A stretch of 64,000 nucleotides of DNA from Chloroflexota bacterium (GTDB lineage: Bacteria > Chloroflexota > Dehalococcoidia > Lucifugimonadales > UBA3495), in contig PBMF01000025.1 of NCBI GenBank assembly GCA_002721995.1, forward strand, positions 120,964 through 184,963, in the 5' to 3' direction. The notes beneath the pieces are model-generated. The model saw only the letters and a list, made by a program, of their open reading frames with translations, ran no database searches and had not been told where the DNA came from. A program made the position numbers and the translations under genes. Positions 53,844 through 61,577 of this stretch are shown piece after piece (the first letter of the stretch is position 1; each line of letters begins with the position of its first letter).

Positions 53844-55160
53844 ATGCTTCTTGCGTCCCGTTTACGGGATACATTCCCCTTTTACTACGGGTGGGTTGTG
53901 GTCGGTGCGGCGAGCACGGTTGTTTTCGCCCGCATGGCCCCGGCCATCACCACGCTGACCGTCCTGATCTATCCGATGTCCCAGGAGTTGGGCTGGAACC
54001 GTACTGTCATCTCAGGTGCGGTCAGCGCTGGCGCCATCGCTTCTTTGGTGCTATCCCCGGTGGTCGGTTGGGCGATCGACCGGTTCGGCGCCCGGCCCGT
54101 ATTGGTGATCAGCGTCCTGGGTCTCAGTGCTGCCATGCTGTCTTTGGCCTGGGCCGTGATTCCCGTGACCTTCTACGTCGCCTTCGCCGCGGCCAGGGTG
54201 GTATTCCACACCTCCGCCCCCAACGGCGCCAGCACGGTGGCCTCACGCTGGTTCATCAGGAAGCGGGGCCGGGCCATCGGGGTGGTTTTCGTTTTCGGAG
54301 CGGTGGGGGGGATTGTATTCACCATGTTGGCGTCACTGGTGGTGGACAGCTACGGGTTGAAGGCCACCTGGATCACCATCGGAGTCATGCTGCTGGTGAC
54401 ATCCGTCGCGCCGTCCCTGTTTCTCGTGGCCGAGCGTCCAGAGGATGTGGGTCTTCTGCCCGACGGCCTCTCACCGGCTCCTGGACCATCCTCAGAAAGT
54501 ATCCCCCAGCCGCCGGCCGCTGTTGCCGGAGGGCAACCGTCCCGCTTCGATGATATTTCCTGGTCGTTCGGTGAGGCGGTCCACACCAAGACCTTTTGGC
54601 TGCTGGTGTTCTTTGGCTTCGCCATTTTCTTCGTGCATACCAGCATCGGCGTTCACATGGGGGCCTATTTCAGAGACGTGGGACTGGGCCCAACCGACGC
54701 CGCCCTGGCGGTGAGCCTCAGTTGGGTAGTATCGGCGGTGGGCAGTGTTATTTGGGGTTGGGTCTGCGACCGCATGGATATCCGTTACGCCTATTCAGGC
54801 ATGTTCTTCGTTCAGGCGGGGAGCACTCTCTACCTGATATTTGTGACCGGGCCCGCCGGTGTGTTCGTGGCCGCCGCCCTGTTTGGGATCGTCTCGTCGG
54901 GGTCTAACGTGCTGCCGGCGATCATGTTTGCCGACTACTTTGGCCGCGACTCTTTGGGTAAAATCAGGGGCCTGGGCGAAGTCGGTGTGCTGCTCGGCCA
55001 GGCAACGGGTCCAATCATCGCCGGGCTGCTCTTCGACCTGCAGGGAGACTACACGACCATTTTCATCGTATTCGTCGGCCTGGCCCTGGGATGCAGTATC
55101 CTAGTGTCAAAGGCACGGAAGCCTGTGAAGCGGAGCCAACAAGCCGTGGGCGGAACCTAG
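53844..55160 (+). CDS. MFS transporter, monocarboxylate/oxalate-formate type (3)
   Basis: 438-aa, twelve-TM carrier. FPFYYGWVVVGAASTVVFARMAP, the DRFGARPVL loop after TM2 and SRWFIRKRGRAIGVV fit the oxalate:formate/monocarboxylate group that moves small organic anions. Its neighbour at 55191 is a clear tandem paralogue (identical lead MLLASRL and FPFYYGWVVVGA). Only a weak CAGGG precedes the ATG. Divergent from comDE; could import a sulfonate or phosphonate acid. Function inferred only. Confidence 0.88.
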   Translation: MLLASRLRDTFPFYYGWVVVGAASTVVFARMAPAITTLTVLIYPMSQELGWNRTVISGAVSAGAIASLVLSPVVGWAIDRFGARPVLVISVLGLSAAMLSLAWAVIPVTFYVAFAAARVVFHTSAPNGASTVASRWFIRKRGRAIGVVFVFGAVGGIVFTMLASLVVDSYGLKATWITIGVMLLVTSVAPSLFLVAERPEDVGLLPDGLSPAPGPSSESIPQPPAAVAGGQPSRFDDISWSFGEAVHTKTFWLLVFFGFAIFFVHTSIGVHMGAYFRDVGLGPTDAALAVSLSWVVSAVGSVIWGWVCDRMDIRYAYSGMFFVQAGSTLYLIFVTGPAGVFVAAALFGIVSSGSNVLPAIMFADYFGRDSLGKIRGLGEVGVLLGQATGPIIAGLLFDLQGDYTTIFIVFVGLALGCSILVSKARKPVKRSQQAVGGT

Positions 55161-55190
55161 GACACCCAGGCGCAACAAGAGAAAACAACC

Positions 55191-56498
55191 TTGCTTTTAG
55201 CAAGTAGACTCAAAAACGTATTCCCCTTCTATTATGGCTGGGTGGTGGTCGGAGCCTCCGGTACGGCCGTCTTCGCCCGGATGGCGCCCAACATCACCAC
55301 CCTAACCCTTTTCATTTACCCCATGTCCCAGGAGCTGGGTTGGAGCCGCACACTCATCAGTGGTGCGGTGAGCGCCGGCGCCCTGGCGGCCCTCGTCCTG
55401 TCGCCGGCCATCGGTTGGGCCATCGACCGGTACGGAGTGCGGACGGTGCTGGCCATCAGCATGGTGGTCCTGGGACTCTCCATGACCTCAATGGCCTGGG
55501 CCACGGTCCCGGTCACCTTCTACGTCGCCTTCGCCACCGCCCGGGTGATTTTCCACACCCCTGCTCCCATCGGGGCCAGTACCGTGACCTCCCGCTGGTT
55601 CATCCGGAAACGGGGCCGCGCCATAGGAATAATCTTCCTCTGCGGGGCCGTCGGCGGTCTGGTTTTCACCATGCAAACGGCGTTGATGATTGAGCATTTC
55701 GGCACCAAGGCAGCCTGGCTCAGTCTGGGTCTTGTGGTATTTGCCGTGTCCGTGGCGCCATCGTTGTTCCTGGTGGCTGAACGGCCGGAGGACATTGGCC
55801 TGCGCCCCGACAACGACCCGGAACCGGCGATAACAGGCAACGAACATGAACCCCAGCTAGCGGAGAAGATGGCGGATGACGATTCCTGGACATTGGCCGA
55901 GACCCTCAGGTCCAAAGCGTTCTGGATACTGTTCTTCATGGGCATGGCCATGTTCGCCGTGAATACTGGGACCAACGTGCACATCGGCGCCTACTACCGG
56001 GACAAGGGCCTGACCCTGACCCTCGCGGCGGTGGCCATCAGCTTCAGCTGGCTGATATCCGCCTGCGGAAGTGTCATTTGGGGTTGGATACTGGAGAAGA
56101 TGGAGGCCCGCTTCGCCTATGCCATCGTTTTCTTGATCCTGGGTGTCAGCACTCTATACCTGCTCACCGTGAGCACCGTTGCAGGAGCTTTCGGCGCTGC
56201 GGCGTTGATCGGCTGTGTGTCCGCCGGTTCCAACGTCATAATCTCGGTGATGTATGCTAATTACTTCGGTAGGAACGCCCTGGGGAGGATTCGGGGCATC
56301 GGTGAAACGGGAGTGCTTATCGGCCAGTCTGCCGGTCCGCTGCTGGCCGGAGTGCTGTTCGATTCCCGGGGCAGTTACACCTTAGTATTTCTACTCTTCG
56401 GCGGTTTGGCCCTCGCTTGCAGCCTGATCGTGCTGACGGCCAGAGTGCCGGTCCGCCCGCCCCGGGCGGCTGCCGTGTCCAGTGTGGGGGCAATCTGA
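55191..56498 (+). CDS. MFS transporter, tandem paralogue (4)
   Basis: 435-aa carrier closely related to the preceding gene (FPFYYGWVVVGASGTAVFARM, IYPMSQELGW, SRWFIRKRGRAIGII). Starts with TTG at 55191, 30 bp after the stop of the first copy; the ATG of the copy is replaced by TTG, which may lower expression. The paralogues diverge most in the central loop after TM6. Probably one transcript with the first copy and the oxygenase at 56517. Confidence 0.88.
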   Translation: MLLASRLKNVFPFYYGWVVVGASGTAVFARMAPNITTLTLFIYPMSQELGWSRTLISGAVSAGALAALVLSPAIGWAIDRYGVRTVLAISMVVLGLSMTSMAWATVPVTFYVAFATARVIFHTPAPIGASTVTSRWFIRKRGRAIGIIFLCGAVGGLVFTMQTALMIEHFGTKAAWLSLGLVVFAVSVAPSLFLVAERPEDIGLRPDNDPEPAITGNEHEPQLAEKMADDDSWTLAETLRSKAFWILFFMGMAMFAVNTGTNVHIGAYYRDKGLTLTLAAVAISFSWLISACGSVIWGWILEKMEARFAYAIVFLILGVSTLYLLTVSTVAGAFGAAALIGCVSAGSNVIISVMYANYFGRNALGRIRGIGETGVLIGQSAGPLLAGVLFDSRGSYTLVFLLFGGLALACSLIVLTARVPVRPPRAAAVSSVGAI

Positions 56499-56516
56499 TA
56501 CCAAAGGTCCGCTGTC

Positions 56517-57860
56517 ATGGCTGATAACAACGAAAAGCAGATGCTGTTGGTGGCCTTTCTACAGGCCTCCAACTGCTCCAACTACACCGGCTCCTGGCGG
56601 CATCCCGAGACTGCGCCAGAGTTCCTGGACCTGCGTTTTTACCAGGACATCGCCGAGACCCTGGAACGGGGCAAGTTCCACCTGGTTTTCATCGACGACC
56701 GCCTGGCCATGCCCTCTCGGCTGGGGGACTCCTTCGCCGAGGCAGTGGAGAACGGCGTCCGGGTGGTGAAGCTGGACCTGGTCCCAATCATCACTGCCAT
56801 GGGGCTGGCCACCCAGCATCTGGGCCTGGGGGCCACTTATTCGACCACCTACTATTCGCCCTTCCACGTCGCCCGTTTGTTCGCCTCCCTGGACCATTTC
56901 ACCCAGGGCCGGGTCGCCTGGAACGTGGTCACGTCACTGAACGACTCCGAGGCCCAGAACTTCGGCGTCTCCGAGCACCAGGGCCACGACGACCGCTACG
57001 ACGTGGCTGACGAGTTCATGCGCGCCGCCTTTGACCTGTGGGACTCATGGGAGGACGGGGCCGTCCTGCTGGACAAGGACTCGGGCCGGTTTGCCGATGC
57101 CAGTAAGGTACACCGGGTGGATCACGAAGGGGAGTACTTCCAGGTGCGCGGCCCGCTGACCGTCCCCAGGCCGCCCCAGGGGCACCCGGTGCTGGTGCAA
57201 GCGGGCCAGTCCGAACGGGGCCGCCAGTTCGCCTCCCGCTGGGGTGATCTGCTCTTTGTGATCTACCCCACTCCCGAGGCCTGCAAGGCCTACCGGGACG
57301 ACCTGCGCGGGAGGGCGGAGTCCGAAGGACGGGACCCCGAATCAGTGAAGGTGGCCCCGGCGGTCTACGTGGTGGTTGACGAGACCGAGGAGAAGGCGGC
57401 CGAAAAACTGCGGCAGATCGAGGACCTGGCCGAGCGGGTGGATTCCCTTGCCCTGCTCTCCGAGGTCTTCAACTACGACTTCTCCCAACACCCCGTGGAC
57501 CAACCCCTCTCCGACGAGACCTTGGCATCCATGACCGGACTGCGGGGTTTCCTCGACCGGGTGATCCAGCTCAGCGGCACCAAGAACCCCAGCGTAAACG
57601 ACTTCATCCAGTGGTCGGGCCGGGGCACCCTGCGGGAGCTGCCCTTATTCACCGGCACGCCGGCCCTGGTCGCCGACCAGATGGAAGCCTGGTTCCAGGC
57701 CGGTGCCTGTGACGGGTTCGTGCTGGCCGCCACCCATATGCCCGGCGCCTACCGGGACTTCGTAGACCTGGTGGTGCCCGAACTACAGCGCCGCGGCCTG
57801 TTCCGTAGCGACTATACCCCGGGCACCCTGCGCGACAACCTCGGTCTAGCCAGGCCCTGA
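56517..57860 (+). CDS. NtaA/SnaA/DszA-type flavin monooxygenase (LLM 5)
   Basis: 447-aa two-component luciferase-like monooxygenase of the nitrilotriacetate/DszA/dimethylsulfide-type subfamily: NCSNYTGSWRHPE, LDHFTQGRVAWNVVTSLN, HDDRYDVADEFMRA, HEGEYFQVRGPL and VQAGQSERGRQFASRW are all diagnostic. It uses FMNH2 from a separate reductase to oxidise C-N or C-S bonds (for example sulfone or sulfonate cleavage). No reductase gene adjoins it. It starts 18 bp after the second MFS gene. The neighbourhood with comDE supports an organosulfur substrate. Confidence 0.92.
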   Translation: MADNNEKQMLLVAFLQASNCSNYTGSWRHPETAPEFLDLRFYQDIAETLERGKFHLVFIDDRLAMPSRLGDSFAEAVENGVRVVKLDLVPIITAMGLATQHLGLGATYSTTYYSPFHVARLFASLDHFTQGRVAWNVVTSLNDSEAQNFGVSEHQGHDDRYDVADEFMRAAFDLWDSWEDGAVLLDKDSGRFADASKVHRVDHEGEYFQVRGPLTVPRPPQGHPVLVQAGQSERGRQFASRWGDLLFVIYPTPEACKAYRDDLRGRAESEGRDPESVKVAPAVYVVVDETEEKAAEKLRQIEDLAERVDSLALLSEVFNYDFSQHPVDQPLSDETLASMTGLRGFLDRVIQLSGTKNPSVNDFIQWSGRGTLRELPLFTGTPALVADQMEAWFQAGACDGFVLAATHMPGAYRDFVDLVVPELQRRGLFRSDYTPGTLRDNLGLARP

Positions 57861-57870
57861 CTGCCACGGG

Positions 57871-58167
57871 TTAGGCGACGTAATTCACCACCAGGACCGG
57901 CCGGTTTTGCTCCGTGTCGTGGTTTCGGCTGTCGAACCTCTTGGCGGACCGGGACTGGGACTCGTCGCCCAATAGCAGCCAACCGATGTTGCCCGCCGGG
58001 TCGTCCAGCCAGCCCTGAACGTCGGTGACCAATCGGTCGGTCGACTCCCAGGTGTAACTGCCGGCGCCTTTCACGGTGACGGTACTGCTTGCATCGGCGA
58101 CGAAGTCACCGCCCGGCTTGTCCCAGTCCAGCGACTGGAACGCCCGCTAAGTCCAGGTCGGCGCTCC
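57871..58167 (-). pseudogene. DNRLRE-domain protein remnant
   Basis: C-terminal 98 codons or so of a DNRLRE (secreted, disaggregatase-related) domain: GAPTW near the start, WDKPGGDF in the middle and VQGWLDDPAGNIGWLLLGDE plus RPVLVVNY at the end are family signature strings. A TAG at 58147-58149 interrupts GAPTWT and RAFQS; upstream of GAPTW the frame has a stop and nothing family-like. So only a 3' piece remains, with a nonsense mutation in it. A complete domain would need about 60 more residues plus a signal peptide. Confidence 0.7.
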
Positions 58168-58329
58168 TTATATTGCTACGTATCCAATAAGACTTACGGA
58201 TCAAAATCCCGACTTAGTATCATCAGATCGACTTGGGAACCTTGGATCTTCGCCGCTGCCAGGCACGGCACCTTAGCCAACCGTTTCGGCATCATACCAG
58301 AAGACCCAAGGGGCCTCTTTCGCGGTCCG

Positions 58330-58357
58330 CCGGTGGTTCTTCACCGGTGGTTCTTCA
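58330..58357 (+). repeat. 14-bp tandem direct repeat
   Basis: CCGGTGGTTCTTCA occurs twice head to tail just upstream of the TATAAT box of the MaoC gene pair; the -35-like sequence lies across the repeat junction. Copy-number change would move the promoter spacing. Confidence 0.7.
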
Positions 58358-58367
58358 TATGTATAAT
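58340..58367 (+). promoter_or_regulatory. Candidate promoter of MaoC pair
   Basis: TTCACC (58340-58345), 16-bp spacer, perfect TATAAT (58362-58367), 55 bp before the ATG at 58423. The -35 is 4/6. Confidence 0.5.
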
Positions 58368-58422
58368 GCTAGAATCCTGCCCGTGACGGGCGGGCAGATT
58401 CTCGATTAGGACGGACTCAGAT

Positions 58423-58842
58423 ATGGCCGAGGTTGACAACCGTATTGAGCTCGACTGGGACGCTTTGGAGGTCGGCGAGACCTTCGAGAAGTTCGAATAC
58501 GTGCTCACCCAGGAAATGATAGATACCTACAGGAAAGGGGTAATGGACCCGGAGGCCAGTTTCCCCACCATCGCCCACAAGGTGGACGTGCGCCAGTACA
58601 ACGCCAAGTACACCGATGCCGGGTCGGTCAATGCCCGCTGCGCCTTCCACTGCTACAACTCCCCCGTGGCCGGCAAGAAATTGACGGTGACCGCTTGGAT
58701 CGCCGACAAGTACCTGCGGCGGGGCAAGAACTACATCGTCACAGAGGCTGTCTCGGTGGACGAGGACGGCCGGCTCATCGACCGGGTTATCACCCACGAG
58801 CTGAAGCAGCCGTCGGAGGTGGGCAAGAAATGGGGCGGGTAA
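58423..58842 (+). CDS. MaoC-like dehydratase N-terminal (FAS1-like) protein
   Basis: 139-aa hot-dog-fold protein: LDWDALEVGETFEKFEYVLTQEMI and VNARCAFHCYNSPVAGKKLTVTAW are typical of the non-catalytic half of split (R)-hydratases. Its stop overlaps the ATG of the second MaoC gene (58830), so the two are translationally coupled and probably form a heterodimeric enoyl-CoA hydratase. The first half lacks the hydratase D-x-N-x-x-H motif. Candidate promoter at 58340-58367. Confidence 0.82.
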   Translation: MAEVDNRIELDWDALEVGETFEKFEYVLTQEMIDTYRKGVMDPEASFPTIAHKVDVRQYNAKYTDAGSVNARCAFHCYNSPVAGKKLTVTAWIADKYLRRGKNYIVTEAVSVDEDGRLIDRVITHELKQPSEVGKKWGG

Positions 58843-59285
58843 TCAGAGGCTACAAAGAGGGCGACGAGATAACGCCCCTGGTCAAGGAGATGACCCAGGA
58901 GGCTATCAACCTGTTTGAGGGCAGCGCCGGCAATACCGGGCCTTCCCAGTTCACCGACGAACATTCGGCCAAGGAGGTGCTGGGTACCAAGGGCACCGTG
59001 GCGTCGGGCCGCATGTCCCTAACCTTCGCCATCGAGATGATGCGCCGCCACTTCGGCGCCGACGTCTTCGACCACACGGGCGTGGTCGACCTGCGTTTCC
59101 TGCGGCCGGTGCGCCCCGGCGACACCATCACATTCTCCGGCACGGTCAGCGGCACCAGCCGGGAGGCCAACGGTAGCAAGGTGTCCGTGGACATCGGGGT
59201 CAAGAACCAGCGGGGCGACACCACGGGCGTTGGGCAGGGGAGCGCCATCGTTCCCAACGCCTACCTGCCTGCAGAAGATCTGTAG
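58830..59285 (+). CDS. MaoC-like (R)-enoyl-CoA hydratase subunit
   Basis: 151-aa hot-dog protein: GPSQFTDEHSAKEVLGTKGTVASG carries the Asp/His active-site pair (SQFTDEHSA in place of DxNPxH), and FLRPVRPGDTITFSGTVSG is the family strand. ATG at 58830 overlaps the stop codon of the preceding gene. Would hydrate trans-2-enoyl-CoA to (R)-3-hydroxyacyl-CoA; the altered motif makes substrate uncertain. A strong terminator follows at 59308. Confidence 0.82.
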   Translation: MGRVIRGYKEGDEITPLVKEMTQEAINLFEGSAGNTGPSQFTDEHSAKEVLGTKGTVASGRMSLTFAIEMMRRHFGADVFDHTGVVDLRFLRPVRPGDTITFSGTVSGTSREANGSKVSVDIGVKNQRGDTTGVGQGSAIVPNAYLPAEDL

Positions 59286-59307
59286 TTTTCGGGCATCACG
59301 GGAATTC

Positions 59308-59344
59308 AAAAAGGCCCTGGGTCATTCCGACCCGGGGCCTTTTT
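59308..59344 (+). terminator. Strong terminator after MaoC pair
   Basis: AAAAAGGCCCTGGGTC against GACCCGGGGCCTTTTT, loop ATTCC. Same AGGCC/GGCCT core as other terminators here. Confidence 0.92.
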
Positions 59345-59393
59345 ACGTTTCTCGACTAACGCTGGGGATACCGCCGGGGATATCGATGGAATG

Positions 59394-60541
59394 TTATCCC
59401 CAACGGGGAGTCTCGTCCGGGTTGACGCCCAAGGCGGTCTTGCCGACGAATTCCATGGTGAGAGCGTTGTTGGCTGGGTGAATCCTGGCCAACCGGGCTT
59501 CGCGCCAGAGCCGCTCGAACCCGCTCTTTTTGAAGATGCTGAACCCACCCATGGTCGCGTCGACCACCCGCCAGGTGCCTTTGGCGGCGTGGCGCTTGGT
59601 AGCCGTCAACTTCAGGGCCAGTTGTGGCAGTGGTCAACGCCGTTGGCCCAGTCCTCGGCGGTGCAGTAGATGTAGGCCCCTACGGCCTCCATCTCGATGA
59701 CCATCTCTGCGATTGCGTGCTGCACCTCTGGGTGGTAGGCCATGGCGCGGCTAATGGCCATCGACTTCTTGGTTTGGACCGCCGCGATGGTCTCGCCCAG
59801 GACGAGCTGGGCATTGCCGTAATAGACGTTGGAGAACCGCAGGAGTGCCCAGGCGAAGATGCCCAAGACAAACAGGTCCGCGCCACCGGCCCCGGCGTCA
59901 ACAACCCTGGTGATGTACTCATCGGACACGAACGCGCCTTAGAGAATGGTGTCCTGGCTTTGGGTGGCCCTCATGCCCACAGTGTCCCAGGTCTCCTAAA
60001 TCCTGTACCCGTCGCTGTTCCGGGGCATGAATGCGTGGACGATTTTGGGGGCGTTGCGATCAGAGGAATCCATGCCATGTATGCCCAGGAACGTCCAGAC
60101 CGGACTCAGGCTGTCGAACATCTTGTGGCCGGTGAATTTGTAGCCGCCGTCCGATTTTTCCGCGTTGGTGCTGGAGAGCAACAACGGCAGGTCGTTGCCG
60201 CCCTCGCCGTGCCCGGTGGCAAAGATATCGCCGTTGGCGGCGGCCTTCAACATCCATTCGGTGGACGTGTCACCGCGGCGCCAAACATCTGCGGCGAGGC
60301 CGGTCCAATAGAAGTGCATGTTCGCGGCCAGAGCGGTAGCAGCGGCGTGGTAGGCCAGACGCCGCTGCTCCTGGCAGACCTCGGCCAGATTCATCCATAG
60401 GCCGCCCAACTCCTTGGGCACCGCCGCCAGCATGTAACCCGCCTCTTTCAACTCCTCGAAGAACTTGTTGTCCCGGTCGTTTTCCATGCAGCGCTGCAAA
60501 AGGGCATCGGAAAGGACAGAGTTCGGGTTGGTGGTGGTCAT
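59394..60541 (-). pseudogene. Acyl-CoA dehydrogenase, two stops and a frameshift
   Basis: About 383 codons of an acyl-CoA dehydrogenase-like flavoprotein. Intact blocks: N-terminal helical domain (LGGLWMNLAEVCQEQRRLAYHA), ATGHGEGGNDLP, FTGHKMFDSLSP, DTVGMRATQSQDTIL, and C-terminal helices with DATMGGFSIFKKSGFERL and ALTMEFVGKTALG. Lesions: TAG at 59996-59998 (after GYRI), TAA at 59939-59941 (after DTIL) and a 1-bp deletion near 59620 (before LALKLTATKRH). The FAD-binding regions are otherwise clear. It was an alpha/beta dehydrogenation enzyme for a branched or short acyl-CoA. Reads toward the MaoC terminator. Confidence 0.82.
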
Positions 60542-60681
60542 TTTGTTTCTCCCAGTGGACGTGGGTCCCGTGAGTTGTTACCGCAACATAAATCGCGTCC
60601 GGAGATGAGACTGGAAAGTAAACCTGTGCGGAAGCGCGGGATGTTCGCGCGAGGCCGAGTGGCGGTCGATCGGCCGTCCGG

Positions 60682-61455
60682 TTAGTCGTCGGTGGAAAAA
60701 TATTTACCGGGTGTCACGCCAAGGGAGCGGCGAAACATGGAGATGAAGGCGCTGGGATTCTCGTAGCCCACTTCCAACGCCACGGTTGTGACGGGCTCTC
60801 CCGAAGCCAGACGCATCAGCCTTTCCAATAACCTGGCCTGCCGTTGCCAATGTCGGAAAGTCATTCCTGTCTCAGCCAAAAACAGCCGGGCCAAAGTCCT
60901 GGGGCTGGCTCCCACAACAGGTCCCCAGTCCTCAAGGGTCGTTGAGTTCTCGGGGTGTTCTCGGAGGGCCGTGGTGATCTGACGAGCCCTGGGGGCCCAC
61001 GGCTCAGGCAGGTGAAGAGGCTCGACCGGGAGACGGCGGACCTCGTCCAAGATCAGGTCCATGATCCTGCCAGTCCGGCTCGCCGGCTCGTAGAGCTTTG
61101 GGGAATCAACCGCTCCCAGGATAAGCTCCCGTAACAGGGGAGAAACCGCGACAACCCCGCACTCTTGGGGTAGCCCATCCACTGAGTTTTCCCGCACGTA
61201 CACGCTCCGCATGGAAACGGGTCCGGAAGACTAGATCTGGTGCTCGGTCTTGGCCGGTATCCATACGCCCCGGTGTTGAGGCACCACCCAGCTGCCGGTA
61301 TCGGCGGTGACCTTCACCACGCCGGCGCAGGCATAGACCAGTTGCGCTCTGCCGTGGCAGTGGCGGTCCGAGCGGTAGCCACCGGGATACTCCGAAGCCC
61401 GCACCACTACATCGCGGTCGATTTCTTCGCCAAATGCGTCGTGTACAGCGTCCAT
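60682..61455 (-). pseudogene. AraC-family transcriptional regulator with CAG to TAG stop
   Basis: About 257 codons: N-terminal cupin ligand-binding half (RHCHGRAQLVYACAGVVKV, VVPQHRGVWIPAKTEHQI) and C-terminal two-HTH AraC domain (SPRTLARLFLAETGMTFRHWQRQARLL, VTTVALEVGYENPSAFISMFRRSLGVTPGKYF). A TAG at 61231-61233 follows HQI, where this family usually has a short polar residue; the same frame continues SSGPVSMRSVYV. One base change (CAG to TAG) would explain it. Divergent from the MFS gene at 61578 (123-bp gap), the usual regulator/exporter layout. Confidence 0.84.
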
Positions 61456-61577
61456 ATGTTGTGTTGTTTCAGGTATTTCTTGGCAGGATACCGCCAGATT
61501 GTACTTTCCCTGCTGGGTATACTCAACTCTGATCCGATCCCATCAACTCTCCCGATCCAAACCAGCAGAGAATAACG

